Assembly: GCA_050084515.1 (NCBI GenBank)
Contig: CM114271.1
Coordinates: 20,460,001-20,524,000, forward strand
DNA: 64,000 bases
Reading direction: 5' to 3'
Origin: Blasia pusilla
Taxonomy: Eukaryota; Marchantiophyta; Marchantiopsida; Blasiales
The notes under the pieces were generated by a model. That model had not been told where the DNA came from, searched no databases, and saw nothing but the letters and a program-made list of their open reading frames with translations. This document shows positions 21,217-33,100 of the stretch, one piece after another. Each line of letters begins with the position of its first letter. Position 1 is the stretch's first letter. Position numbers and translations under genes: made by a program.

Positions 21217-23277
21217 TCACTCTGTCGGCGATAGTTCCGCGTCTTGAGCTTTCTCTTCTGTTGGTGATTCTGTGCTGACTCCAGCTGATATTTCATCGTC
21301 TTGGGCTACCTCGACCTGCGCAACTCGAAAAACTGCCAAATGCTCATCTCCTGCAAAAAGTACACAAGACAGGACACTTGGATGTTAGGCAGATTCCTTT
21401 CTCATACGGAAAATGTTCTTTCCTATAGGGAACAAAACAGCTGCCTACAGTTGTTAGCTCCTACGTGTTCGATTTTCAAGAAGTCGATCAATATCGAAGC
21501 GTCCTCTAAAACTCCTCGAGGCTTCCTTTCCACGGATACCTTCTTTCCCGGGTCCAACTTCACAGACTTGAACTTAGTTGGTTGGACAATAGCAGCCACT
21601 TATTTGAAAAGTCATTACACTTCCCTAAGAACCTCGTCCTCATACTTACTATCCAGGTTCAATGAACAGAGGATGGGATCTTACTTCTACAATTTGATGG
21701 GGACTTTTCCATGAATAGGGCCACCCGCAATCTTTAACATTCGGCCCGCCCACCTTATCCAGCGTGCAAAGTGGGAGGTGGTTCAAACTTCCTCCAAATC
21801 ACATCACTCTAAACTTCGCAGCCAGCAGGATGGTAGGACACTTACCAAAAGTGACAAAGTCTCCCGGAGCAACAAGGGTTGGCGTTCCGGGTCTTACTCT
21901 CCTGTTATCAACGTAAGTTCCGTTGGTGCTGTTCAGATCGGTCACGTAGAGCGCGTTCCCTTTCTTCTCCAAACGTGCATGGAGAGAGGAAACTGCACAA
22001 TTGCATTAAAACACCAGAACTTCAGGTTTGGCTCTTGAGCAGGCCGTCGCCCTGCGATGGTCAGAGTAGGTAGGTGATTGAGACTTGGAATGAGCGACCT
22101 AGTGATTCATCTCGTAGGAGACTGCAACAGTGTGCAACAAACTTGAACATATCCGGTGCGATCGACCAAGAGGTCAAGGCAAATTGCCTTGACTTACGAT
22201 CCACTTCAAAAAATCCGCCTGGCCCATAGTTTGATCAGTTTGACTCTAGGTAAATGAAATTAAATAGATTCATTCTGAAGAAACATTATCATTGTTCCTC
22301 CAATTAGCCTGAAAGACACCGGATAACCTCTACAGTAGAGCGTAAGCCGCCTGATACGTACCCGTGGCAACGTTAAGTAAGAAGTCGGCCTTGCCTCCAC
22401 TGCGCCCCACTATGACAGAGTCCTGCACAGATGATGAAAGAGATCAAATCTGAATTCATTTAATGAAACCACGGTCCCACCAAGAATTACGAGTTCCAAC
22501 GAGTCGGATCTTACGGAGGATAATTCGAAAGAATCGGGAAGGGGCACTGGTTCATCCAGGTGGCGGCAATCGCCGTCTCCTGCACAGGCCCCCAGGATTA
22601 GCACATAAGACCTCTATCATCATCACAGACCCAAAAAGAAGAGCAATTAAAGTGTACCTTAAAATCACATTCGGCACTCACCAACAGCTCACCCGAGTCA
22701 AACTTCACTTGCTATTTTCATTAACTTCCCATCAGAGTAATTTTCATCTGATACGCCGAACTACATGAATACGCCCGCGTTGCACAAAGCTTACAAACAG
22801 CGAAGCACACACACTCAAAACTCTCCAGCGAGAATCCTTGCACCTGTAGAGCTCGCCAGATCACGAATTCGACTTCGAATTTCCTCAACGGCCTCGCCAA
22901 TCTCAGCTGGTTGCTACTTGAACCGCTCAAACTTCCGTATAGCACTGAAATGCGCACAGGACAGTAAGAATTCAAGCTCAGCCAAGATAAGACCTACCGA
23001 CAGACTCGAGAATCCAGTTCACATTCTTCTGCGTTGTTTGCGACTGCAGGGCAAAACCGCGCTGAGCGCCTTGATGAGTCTGTTGCCGTGGTTGAATGCG
23101 TCTTACCAACCTCCACGACACTTTCCCGAACCCCCTCAACTCTTCCCAGCGTCCTTGGGATGCCACATCTCCTCTCCTCCCCTGTCCGAACAACGCGCGA
23201 TCCGGCGCAGACGATCTAAAACACGCCGCCTCCGGCCGCGCTTGCAGGATGGCCTGCGGCATCCCCAGAGTTTGCAT
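21217..23277 (-). CDS. FHA-domain protein, probably plastid-targeted (five exons)
   Basis: Exons on the minus strand: 23277-22998, 22579-22515, 22422-22362, 21992-21846 and 21350-21217. All introns are GT-AG, the phases close, and the product is 228 aa. Residues 1-85 are Arg/Ser/Ala-rich with few acidic residues, like a transit peptide. The FHA domain spans roughly 92-185. It includes the phosphothreonine-binding signature GRS (121-123), SSLHARLEKK (His140) and DLNSTNGTYVD (Asn156, Asn159). PGDFVTF|GDEHLAVFRV spans the last junction, and an acidic tail follows. FHA domains bind phosphothreonine peptides. The layout resembles plant stand-alone plastid FHA proteins such as At2g21530; partners are unknown. 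Long antisense frames over exon 1 are shadows of GC-rich sequence. Confidence 0.85.
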
Positions 23278-25276
23278 TATTACCGACAGCTTACGATCTT
23301 CAAAGCTGCAACCAACAGGAAAATGGCGATCGCTACAACATCACAACGTCCCGCAGTCCTGCGCTCGCCTTCGCCTTCGCCTCCGTCCGCTTCCCGATTT
23401 CTGTCTCCCTCTCCGCCCTCCCTCTTCTTCCCAGGACCGACGGGGGCGGTATTCGCCGAGCGCCACTGGCGTGGCGAGGATCCATTGGCCTGTGGAGAGC
23501 CTCTATCTTGCCAGTCAGCAGCAGCCAGTGACAAGTGGAGTAGCGAATCTCCCTCTGGTGTACATATTATATCTGCTCTCCTCGTTTGCCAGCACACTGT
23601 GCGAGCGGTCTTTGCTGCGATCTCATCGATCTGTCCGGCACGCAGGACCCGCTCACCCGTCGATTGTGCGGAAGCCGGGCCGGGCCTTTTTAAACTCCGT
23701 GTTCGGAAGTGGATACCAAGGGGTGTCAAATCCATCCCGTATGAGCTTAACATTTCAAATCGAAACACCCGTGTGAGAACCTGAACCCAACGGAGATGAA
23801 CGTTCCTTGGATCCACCCTAGCTTATCATCGCTCTCCGGCGAAAAGATAAATGCCTTAGGGTTTTTTTTCATTAGGGTTTGCTTATGTTTAACAACATAG
23901 AAATTCGTGTCTACTTGTAAGTGTGAGGTATAAAAAAGTGTTTGTTAGTAAATGCACCTGGGATTAAAGGGAAATATAAAAGTGTTTGAAGAGTTTTTTT
24001 AATGAAAATTAAAAAAATTAATGTAAGTGTATAATTCGTGAAGGGAAAAGTTTAATGATATTGAATGTCCAAAAAAATCAAATTCTTTTCTTATTGTTAG
24101 AAGTATGTTAAACATTCACGTGTCAAACAAAGAGGTGTTTACAAATCAAGAAAACATTCTCCCGTAATAATATAGATATCTATGTTATTATTACAACGAT
24201 AACATTACCTTTATTTTTTATTGCAATTAATTTGAAATATTCTATCATTATACAAATTAAGCACTACATCGTATCAAAGTTGAATTTCTTTGAGCTTTAC
24301 TAAGTTGCAATGCATGGTGTATAACTGCTTGCTAACTACTAGCTTTCTAGTCTTTACTCAACTAGAACGCATATGTGCTTGCTCATGCGATTTCACATCT
24401 CTAGTCACCTAGGCATAGCATATGTATTTCATGCTATTCATGATAATGATACAATAATGTTTGTATTTTTCAAGTTCTCTAGCCCCTACGTGAACGACTC
24501 CGCACCTTCTTGACGAATCCTTCTTGGACAACACAACGCTTACACCACAGTGGCTACATGAACTACTCTCAGCTACACAACTACTTCCGGTTGGCCTTTG
24601 GACCAGTTGTACATCTGCTCTCGTTGGCCTTCGGATCAGCTTGGCACTCGCTTGTATCTGTGCATCCATCTCAACAAGATAGAGTATCTACAAAGGCATC
24701 TTCATAGCATTACAAATGGTAGCTAGAAGAAAAAACAATAAAAGGCATGCAAGGAAAGGGGAAGGGTGTAGTGAAGAGTGGCACTTCGTCGAAAAAGCAC
24801 TATGGCGTGGAGTGTGTAGATGCCACGCCTTTGGAGAGCTACAAGTGGTCTCCAACAACACATGATGAGTGTATCCCATTGAGTGGTTGTAAGAATTCTT
24901 AGTTGGCCATTAGCCCTATATAGGGCATGAGGTTGAGTCCTTCAGAAGCTCCACTCTTCACATATGCTTGAAGGGATTCCATCCCTTCATTAGATGCACT
25001 AGAAGGATTGAGTATGAGGTATTTCCCAAGGGATGTGAAAGATATGAATGTATTTGATAAGGAAAATCACGAAACCCCACAATATCAATTGAAGAGGCCC
25101 ACAAGTCAAAGAGATATTGCAATCGGGTCGGCATTTGGCAAGAAGGGTCAGAGCATACTTTTTAGAAAAACCTAAGAGTTCTCGCCATCAATATAACGGA
25201 CCCCACCCTTGGAGGAGAAGGCACCTAAGCCAATCCCACAAGTAACCAAAAATCCTCAAAAAGCTAAAAGGGAATG
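23278..25276. other. Upstream region of the FHA gene and AT-rich intergenic DNA
   Basis: 23278-23816 is GC-rich and open on both strands; it is probably the promoter and 5' UTR of the FHA gene. 23830-25270 is AT-rich with short open frames only, and no gene or element was recognised. The last four bases, aatg (25273-25276), are the left target duplication of copy D. Confidence 0.55.
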
Positions 25277-25413
25277 TGTCGTGCGCATACATATCGCTAC
25301 ACAACTCACATCGTTGTTCACATCTACACACCACACAACACCGATCTTCCCCAACATACGGGTATATTCATACATAAATGAAACATACTCATGCATATAC
25401 TGGGACCCCACAA
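25277..25413 (-). repeat. Terminal block B of copy D (single)
   Basis: It matches block B of copies C and E (TTGTG... to GCGCACGACA) and is preceded by the conserved tract ctaggggggcgg. Unlike C and E, no A-B unit follows it. Confidence 0.8.
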
Positions 25414-25640
25414 CCGCCCCCCTAGCTGGCAGTTGGGTCCCCCAAACTCCAGATAGCACACATATGTCCTTGATATGATCTCCTATCCTATACACATCTA
25501 GCACCATCGATGCCGTCGTCCCCGCAACACTGCCAACTGGAGCATCCCGCCATGTTGGTCTCTCCAAAGAGATCTAACACTCTCGTACCCTGCTCCAAAC
25601 ATAGGAACGGCTCCAGGCGTGCCTCATGAGCTTGTCTGCA
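25414..25640 (-). pseudogene. Methyltransferase stub (motif I only) joined to 3' UTR, copy D
   Basis: Around 25595-25560 on the minus strand the codons for RVLDLFGE are the start of the methyltransferase. The sequence then changes at once to the 3' untranslated part that in copy C lies near 17340-17410 (ctatctggagtt). The deletion removed everything from just after motif I through the PHD finger. Confidence 0.7.
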
Positions 25641-26700
25641 CTCCACGTATCTCAACGCTCATCCCCAACAACAATAAACGAAGCTCCGCACCATGGGAAG
25701 AGACACCCACCCTGGCATGTCTCTCTGTGGGACTATTCACTACGAGAATGTCCTCCGCATGTGTCATCCTCTCCCTGAACCCTACTGATCGGCAAACACC
25801 ACATGTGAATGGTGCCAACATGGTCACCATATCCTCATGCGGTCGACCACCACTACTCCCTACAAACAACACCGGTAGATGGCTCACCCGTCCATCACCT
25901 GATCGCCACCATGGCCGATAATTAAGAAGTGTCTTCTCCCAAAAATCTAAAATAAAACCAAGAGGGTACAACATCGTAATCCCTACCAACACATCATACG
26001 ACTTTGTCGATGTTGTAATCGCCCGAGTGCGCACCATTGCACTATCCATCTCATACTCTGGCTGGAGTCTAATCACTAACTCCTATCGATTCATGTATTG
26101 CGTGGGTGATATGCCCCTAGTAGAGTTCTGTATCTGAAAGGAACAACGCTCGATGTTGCCTTTCTGTAAACCCAACGCCAAACACGCCGCCTTCCCTGCC
26201 ATCAAGGGCTGCGCTCCCTAATCAAGTAAGACGCGCTGCGGGTGGTACACCATACCTATGGAACTAACCAAGTGAGACACTCCTGCTTGGTTATTCAACA
26301 ACACCACACTTGGTGTGATCATGGCTCGCTCTATCGCTGGCCTAGCCGGCATATCTACCAACTTCATCGTGGCCGCATGCCATGACTCAGTGCGGGACAT
26401 CCCGAGCACCTGCTCCAAGGGCAAGTCCACCACCTCCTCAACTACCTCTGAACGAGAATTAGTCACCTCTACACGCTCACACAACATGACGGCCAGCCGG
26501 AACACCTCCGCTGGTCCAACTCCCAATGTCGCCAACTCCATGGCTGAAAATAATGGAGTGTGGCTCACCCTAGTGGCCACCTCCAACAACATGGTCGACA
26601 CTGGCTCCTCCCGAGCTAGCATAGGATTCGTCTCTCCAACTCCTTGACGTCGATGCACCTATCCCACCTGTGGGTACTACTGGTCGTCAAGGCACCATAG
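25624..26700 (-). pseudogene. Protease and linker of copy D
   Basis: The minus frames 26658-26218 and 26076-25624 give the Gag-protease linker (TLGVGPAEVFRLAVMLCERV), HPQRVLLD before a stop at the active site, and YPLGFILDFWEK. The DSGA motif is interrupted by a stop codon in the second residue position (26220). Confidence 0.75.
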
Positions 26701-28266
26701 ACGATGTATGTAGTGCCTCCGATAATGTGAGCAATTGGGGAACCCTGGCCTGCCGCCCATCAGTCCCCTCCTGTGGGTCAATCTCAATCCCATCTCTTGA
26801 TGGCTCGGTTACTCTTGCAGCACCCCGAGTCACCACCTCAACCTGAGCTGCACTACACATAAATCCCATCCCCACAGAATCCTCACCAGTATCGTGGTAA
26901 GATGTGGAAGTTAGCGCCACACTAGCTACTCTCAGCTCCGCGCTTGCCTGCAACTGCATCATCGTCATGGTAGCAATCCTCTGCTCCAACTGATCGATGC
27001 GCATAAGGAGGGTTGCATCGGGTGCACGTCCTCCATCTCTTGTGACTGGTGATGGTACTACCACCATGATCATCTACTACTTGATCTCCACCAACTCTCT
27101 CGCCCCCAAGTTCTCTACCTACCTCTGGACGTACCTCATGGCAAAGATCATGACACCTATCCCTAGTGTGATCATATCGGTGAGAATGGTCACACTGAAA
27201 CTGTGGTGGGGCCATCCTCTATGGCTCCTGAGCAATTGGAGGCGCTTGTGGCCCTCTCCCATGATGTGGGCAGTCCCTCTGCCCAAGTGATCCACCACAC
27301 GTCCAACAAGCCAACCCTAGTCCTTGCTAGGAAACATATGTCGGTATGGGTTTTTGCCTCATCAGCTCACGATATCCGCCATGCTCTCTAGGCCCACTAG
27401 CCCGCTCCTATGGTACTAGTGCATGTTGGGGCACCTGTGGGTCTACTCCTACTCGTCGAATCCTGTGGTCACCACCTGCTCCTCACTCATGTTGAGCTCT
27501 ACCCGCTAAGACAACTCGAAGATCACCTTCAATGTGGGCTTCGCCGTGTGATGCAACATCGCATGCCAAACTCTCCTCTGTAGCTCCTCATCCAACACCT
27601 CATACCAATACTCTACTGACTGTGCCTCAGTCACCCCATATGTGGCAAAAATCAATTGTCGCATGCGCATGAATCCCTCCCTCATACTCTCAACCAATCT
27701 CCATTAAAAATCTTGTAAACTCTTCAGCTTGTCGATCCGCACGCCCTGGTAGCTCCTCCCAAATTGTCAAAAGAACTCCACTGTAGGATTGAAACTCGGT
27801 GGTCCTCTACCACAAGAAGTCTCTGCCACCTCACCACTCTCACTGCCATCCTCTCCATCTAGTCCTCGGGCTGATGGTGTAGGCCTCTCTGCCCTCACTA
27901 TCCCATCATACGCCTCGTAGCCACTAGTGGACATATACCATGAAGCCCAATATACCCTCCAGGCATCGATCTCTACAGAGTATAGAGATTAGAACTCCAT
28001 GTAGTTATCCATCACCGGACCCTCCAAGTGCTGGAACAACCCCTTCCATGCCATAAAAGGGTTGAATCGCATAGGGGCCGTATCTCCTGGAAGTTGCACA
28101 ACTTGTCGAACTCCCGGATGAAGTCATCTAAATCTATGGTGCCTACCGCACCCAAGAAACGACGCATGCCCCGGTAGCCCATGTCGTCCATCTCTCTCCA
28201 CATTTCACTGTTCTCGTCCGTGATCTCGTTACCAGACTCGCTGTCTAGTGATGATGATCCAGCCAC
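26687..28266 (-). pseudogene. Gag of copy D
   Basis: Three broken frames: the N-terminal part at 28266-28012 (MGYRGMRRFLGAVGTIDLDD), the capsid at 27697-27506 (RQLIFATYGVTEAQSVEYWY, PTLKVIFEL), and the zinc-knuckle part at 27215-26687. The knuckle reads CDHSHRYDHTRDRC, so the second Cys and the Gly are lost. This is the only copy in which the N-terminal Gag is reasonably readable. Confidence 0.75.
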
Positions 28267-29542
28267 TAATGGGAGTCAGGGTGGTTCCTCACTTGAAACA
28301 CCTCGATAGCTCACACCACTCCGTGTCACTCCATTACCACTACTCCTACTACCCCATTCTTCAAAACTCTAGAAGAACGCCGTGATGATAACCCTGTCTT
28401 ACACTCTCAAGCACTTAGACTCACCAAGAGTCTCCTACACTCCTCACTAGCTCACCTACGCTAATGGTAATCCCGTGACGACACAACCAACCTCATGCAC
28501 ACTCAACACTTGGGCTCACCATGAGCCTCTCGACTAACTCACCTAAGTCATAAACATACTCTCGGGTCATACACAAGACCCCTACTCGGCAACCGCCATA
28601 TATCCACAAACATGCTACACATGCATGGAGACTACACTCGTCACCATCGCTACACCCATCTAGCACCAGCTACTACTCGACCCAACACTCTCAATCACAC
28701 AAGATAAGTGCGGGAAAAGGGACTCGAATGGGTAACCTGATCACGCCATCCAACTTATTGCATAGTCAACACGGACTCCTCCATGTGATACGACAACCTC
28801 CGCAACACGAAATTCTCCTCAACACATGTCAAACCTCCCATCAATGGATGCAGACTACTCGTCGGCATCAACACGTGTGTCTCCATCACAACCCTTGCAA
28901 ATCCCAGTCGGTGAAGAACTAATGAGTCGACCCCCAACCAACTCGTAATAACTGCCAAACTCTCGTCGTGAATCCCACCATGCTCGCGAAACACCAAGTC
29001 TCAAAATGCTCTCCTACTGCGTAACTCAACGCAATCACATCCGCCCCCCCTCAAACTGGTAGCCTAAACCAACCACGTCCGACTTCTTGCTCCTACCACG
29101 TCTGCTCCTGCCTCTCCCACGTCGGCCTTGCTCGACTACATCAACTACCACCAGCCTGGTCGGGGTCAGGGTTTAGGGTTTAGGGTTAAGGTTTAACCAT
29201 CCCCACCCAGCATAGCTGCTGGCCTCGGGTGGGGTGGGGGAGGGGGGGGGGGAAGGCCTTGGTCCGCGGCCCTATGCGGGCCTCCCTAACTTCCAAAAAG
29301 AGGGGGGAGGGGGGCCAAAACACAATGTGTGTGGCCCTACCACCTTCAAAACTCCGCCTCCAGCTCCCGACTATCCTCTCTCCCAACTCAACTCCGCTAC
29401 ACAACTTGACGTCCCCAACTACGTCTTTTCTTTCTCTCCTGCCTTAACTCATATGTGGGTCCGCTGCCCTATGCGGCAGCAACTCCCTGCTCTCCCTTCC
29501 TTGAACCGCGACTGTGCTCTCACTACAAGCACGCCTCCCTAC
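28267..29542 (-). other. 5' leader of copy D (non-coding), with telomere-like and G-run sequence
   Basis: It is similar to the copy E leader (about 54260-55560). It contains a conserved block at 28705-28790 with a Pol III B-box-like ATTCGAGTCC. It also has three TTTAGGG-type units (29169-29190) and a long G-run (29228-29253). No open frame of note was seen. Confidence 0.6.
29169..29190 (+). repeat. Short telomere-type repeat
   Basis: About three units of the plant telomere motif TTTAGGG, the last one imperfect, lie inside the copy D leader. It is too short to indicate a telomere fusion. Confidence 0.6.
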
Positions 29543-31748
29543 CATGGGATGCCTCGGCCTTGCAAACCCCTGAATCCGACGGGTTGCAGTAGGTGGGTTT
29601 AAGGTTGCAACACGTCGGGACCCGACGGGTCGTAGAGTCGTTCATGGGATGCCTCGGCCTTGCAACCCGTCTGGTTCCGACATGTAGCTTATTTCTTTGA
29701 CTCCTGAGTTATTTTCGTTCCCTTCTAACATTGCCGTCGTTGCAGGGATTGAACATTCATGAAATGCCCTCTGCCCCAACACAAGTGGAGCAGAAAGTGT
29801 TCATTCCTCCTGGAGGTCGTCACAAGCATGGCAACAAATTTCACTTGTGGAGGCTTGCCAACAAGACTAGGCAAGAGCAATGCTACAGTCTGCAGCATCC
29901 CATATCTTCCTCACAAAAGGCATAACAAAAGGAAGGGGGTCGTCGATCTACGAGCTCTATGTGAGGGCGGTTGTGAGATCTGGTGATGAAAAAATGTACG
30001 TGGAAGCCTTCAACCGGTGCGTAGCTGGAACTCCCCTCGAGCAAGACGTACACATTGGTGGGGATATTCGTGGGCGGGTTTCAAGACGTCCCATACAGAT
30101 GGTGGTAGAGTAGTCCGAGCGAGACTCGTGGAGACCAGATAAGTATCTTGACTTCAGGCAGGCGTAGAGGCAGCATCGAGGAACGAATCCGGTGATTGAT
30201 TTGGATGAGGAAATTACGCCGCCCAGGTATTCGGGGACCGTGGACCCGTCCCAAATCCGTGATGGAGTTACTTCTCCAAAATCAGTGAATGTTTTATTTC
30301 AAAAGCCCTCCGTTGCTGGAAGTTCGCAACATCCGATCGATCAACAATATGGGATTCCGGTAATGGAGGTGGATTGCAACCTAAAACGGTGGCATATATC
30401 TCGGAGCAACCCAGGACGTGGACCCACCTGCAGGGCAGGATCTAATGGCATTAGGAGAGCATGCAGCACTTTCCTAAGTAAGAACTGTACAAGGACTAGA
30501 CGACCACTGCCTGGGTTTTGGGGACTCAAAACCTTTGATCGTTTCACGAGGACCGGGGATCAATTGAAGTACTTCTTCTGCCCAAATGAATCTTGCGCTT
30601 TCCGGAAGTCTTATCCGGCTGCCATTGGAGCTCCGGGGAATACCCCCACGATTTGGCCCATCGCCGCAGGTACGAACTGCACTCAAGACGAAGTGGACAA
30701 TCTTACAAGTGCCGATTTCAGACTCGTAGACGGGGGAAGTTCGGAGCATGTTCGCATTACAGAGACCTTCGCATTTCATATTCAACCCAAGATTGATGTC
30801 AACATGTACTCGGAGAAGGTGGATGATATGAATCCACTATTTTTGTTTGAGTCTAGAAATGGGGTGAAGAGAAACAGAATGTGTAGGCCAACGGTGGAGA
30901 GAGCAAAGCGAATTGCATCAGCTCGGGAGGCAAAAATGGAGATCATCGCCACGAAATATGTCTTGAGTGGCAATGGAATAGGAAGGATGTATTGGGTCAG
31001 GAACAACACTGTAAATTCAAGTGTCACAGGGGTGTATGTGGTGCACATTTGTTGCTTTCCCACATGTTCATGTGATGACTTTGTCCAAAGAGAGACAAGT
31101 GGCAAAAGGTATTTCCCTTGTAAGCACATGTACTATGTGTTGCTGGTAGTTTTAAGAGAGTCGGAGGTAGGAGTAGGAATCCACCAACCAATTATGTCCC
31201 TCAAAGAAGTGCGAAGTATTTTAAACAAACCACTTTGAGGATGCAAAATGAGGTTTTAGATTGTACTTTTATTTTTCAGTTTTGTATATTTTGCGCAATT
31301 TGCAACGGGTCGGACTCAGATGGGTTGCCAAAATATGGAAGAGAAAAAAAAATTGTGGGATTGCTTAATAAGTGAACAAAAAATGCAAAAAAATCACACA
31401 AAAAGTTTCCTCTCTTCAACCCAACGGAAACTCTCTTAAAAAAAGTATCTATTTCGGTTGAAGGTAGTTTCCTCTCTCCTCTCTCCTCTCTTCCTCTCCT
31501 CTTACCGCACCTTAGTCACGCTCTCAACGCTGATTTGCATCCAAAATCAGTGTTGAGAGCTCTCTGCCTCTGAGACCCATCAGGTCCCGACGTGTTGCAA
31601 CCCTAAACCCACCTACTGCAACCCGTCGGATTCAGACTGGTTGCAAGGCCGAGGCATCCCATGAATGACTCTCCGACCCGTCGGGTCCCAACGTGTTGCA
31701 ACCCTAAACCCACTTACTGCAACCCGTCCGATTCAGACGGGTTGCAAG
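29543..31748 (+). mobile_element. MULE-like DNA element with ~120-150-bp terminal inverted repeats
   Basis: The left end (29543-29690) and right end (31600-31748) are inverted copies of each other. Both are built from the same internal motifs (catgggatgcctcggcc, ttgcaacccgtc, gtgggtttagggttgcaac). Between them is a 348-codon frame with a SWIM zinc finger, a domain typical of Mutator-like transposases. I could not identify a clean 9-bp target duplication, and the catalytic transposase core was not recognised, so it may be a derivative. It lies inside the copy D leader. Confidence 0.55.
30192..31238 (+). CDS. SWIM zinc-finger protein of the MULE-like element
   Basis: This is an uninterrupted 348-codon frame. 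Its C-terminal part has a SWIM motif (C-x-C then C-x-H): CSCDDF, about 14 residues, then FPCKHMYYVLLVVL, at about 31064-31150. A central FFCPNESCAFRK (about 30573-30608) holds a possible zinc pair. SWIM domains bind DNA or proteins and occur in MULE transposases and FAR1-type proteins. An upstream frame (29880-30113, SSIYELYVRAVVRSGDEKMY) may be part of the same gene through an intron. The frame is intact, unlike its retroelement neighbours. I do not recognise an exact family, and function is inferred from the motif only. Confidence 0.55.
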   Translation: MIDLDEEITPPRYSGTVDPSQIRDGVTSPKSVNVLFQKPSVAGSSQHPIDQQYGIPVMEVDCNLKRWHISRSNPGRGPTCRAGSNGIRRACSTFLSKNCTRTRRPLPGFWGLKTFDRFTRTGDQLKYFFCPNESCAFRKSYPAAIGAPGNTPTIWPIAAGTNCTQDEVDNLTSADFRLVDGGSSEHVRITETFAFHIQPKIDVNMYSEKVDDMNPLFLFESRNGVKRNRMCRPTVERAKRIASAREAKMEIIATKYVLSGNGIGRMYWVRNNTVNSSVTGVYVVHICCFPTCSCDDFVQRETSGKRYFPCKHMYYVLLVVLRESEVGVGIHQPIMSLKEVRSILNKPL

Positions 31749-31799
31749 AACCTGTGGCCACTCTGGAAGATCCAAGTGCAAGTCATCCCAAACCCATCC

Positions 31800-32170
31800 G
31801 GGTCGGTTAGTCAGATCTTGGATCAATCAGCGGGCTAACTTTCCGAGTTCTCGTCTCGGTCTCTCATCAAGCTCAACCGTCCTAGTTTCGTGGTTTACAA
31901 CACGGGCAAGTCTCAAAAGACTTGGGACAGACTTTCTAGTTGGTTCAGGAACCTCAAACGGCATTTCGCGCTTGGCAGTTCCAAGTGTCCGATGGACATC
32001 CAATGAGTCCCTAACCGAGACTCGCACAAAGTGAATCTCGGGTTGGAATCCAAATGTGGCGTACAAAGTCCACTCCCTTGGATCAAGTTTGGGTTTCGAG
32101 TTCCAACTATGAAGAGGCCTCCCTCAAGGTATGTGGTCCTAAAGCCCCTACTTCGACTCTGCACAACCCG
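31800..32170 (-). repeat. Diverged chromovirus LTR fragment
   Basis: It aligns by eye with the copy B LTR near 10380-10760. Shared pieces are tctcatcaagctcaacc, gacttggnacagactttct and the gggttggaatccaa region. It lies between the MULE-like element and the outer part of the copy D leader. Confidence 0.6.
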
Positions 32171-33096
32171 CTCCAAATTCTCGGGCCCCGGCTACGCGCT
32201 CCAGTGGCTATATGCATGCGTGCGTGCTCCAAGGGCTATATGCATGCGTGCGTGCTCCTTTGGCTGCCTAACCCTAGTTTCTACATATGTGACCTAAACC
32301 TAGTCCAAGCCCTAGCGCCTTTACTTTATAGCCCTCTGATGGCTGCAAGGCAAAGCTCTCTCTTTCCCGACACGCGCCACTCCTCAACGACGCTCACTCG
32401 CGTACTACATCCGAGCACTCTTGTCCACCATCTGCTACTGCTCTACCCTAGTCCGCTACCAGAAAAAATCAGGAGAAAATGAGTAGCACTTCCGCGCATG
32501 GTCTTTCAAACGGAAAAATGACAACAAAAAAAAGTCAACCAATGTCTCCAGGGGCTCCCCACCACCTGCAAACAATAAATTCCCTACCCCCTCATATCTA
32601 TCTTATGTAAAATCAAGAGTAGTAAAAATGGCTCACCCCGCCTAAAACTCCACTCATGAATCTACATCGGCATATCGAAGCACATCCACCCTCTACTATG
32701 AAGGAATCCGGATGCTAGCACCCTAACTCCTACACACCCACACACGTCTATGCAAGAGAGGCACTTCTAAGGCTCAACATGAGAAAGATGGCTTGGGAAA
32801 GCCATCTTCCTTACTCTTATACCCTTGGGAAGAGCCAAAAGGCTCTTATACCCTAAATAGCCCTACCAACGGTAACTTGCATGCACAGGTTACCGGGTGA
32901 CCGTTGACTTGGTCAACGAGTCATCTCACAGACTAAAACAAAAATAGGGAAATTGCCATAAACGACATTCCCGACATTACAGACCTATCGCCAACCTCAT
33001 CTGACATCTCGGGACAAAGTTACACCCAAACAGCCCGATGACTCTCTATGTCATCGACGTGATAGAACTCTACCTACCTCGAAATAAGATGTGAAA
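32171..33096 (-). repeat. Terminal block A and outer leader of copy D
   Basis: On the minus strand from 33096: TTTCACATC, the TAACTTTGTCCC region, the GTTACC/GGTAACC part, the two hairpins (gaagagcc/ggctcttc and agatggct/agccatct), and a TATA-like stretch. These match block A of C (17554-17998) in the same order. Beyond the end of A the sequence continues into leader shared with copy E, not into block B. A 25-bp tandem unit (ggctatatgcatgcgtgcg...) is present twice at about 32203-32262. Confidence 0.7.
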
Positions 33097-33100
33097 AATG

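Larger units (their letters stand above)
25277..33096 (-). mobile_element. Family II gypsy copy D, internally deleted and itself invaded
   Basis: It starts on the minus strand at 33096 (TTTCACATC for TGTCACATC) and ends at 25277 with GCGCACGACA. The 4-bp target duplication aatg is present on both sides (25273-25276 and 33097-33100), so these are true termini. Order: block A, leader (split by a chromovirus LTR piece and a MULE-like element), gag, protease, motif I of the methyltransferase. A deletion then jumps to the 3' untranslated part and a single block B. RT, RNase H, integrase and PHD finger are all missing, so it could only move with help from full copies. Confidence 0.85.

Noticed and set aside
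22765-23784. Long plus-strand open frame (339 codons) antisense to FHA exon 1
   Set aside because: It has a Ser/Arg/Pro-rich composition typical of GC-rich antisense frames, no domain, and it crosses introns of the minus-strand gene, whose exon phases close perfectly.
24409-24879. Overlapping short frames on both strands near 24400-24880
   Set aside because: None exceeds 90 codons or shows a motif or splice-compatible neighbours.
29169-29190. Telomere or chromosome-fusion site
   Set aside because: There are only about three units, located inside a retroelement leader.
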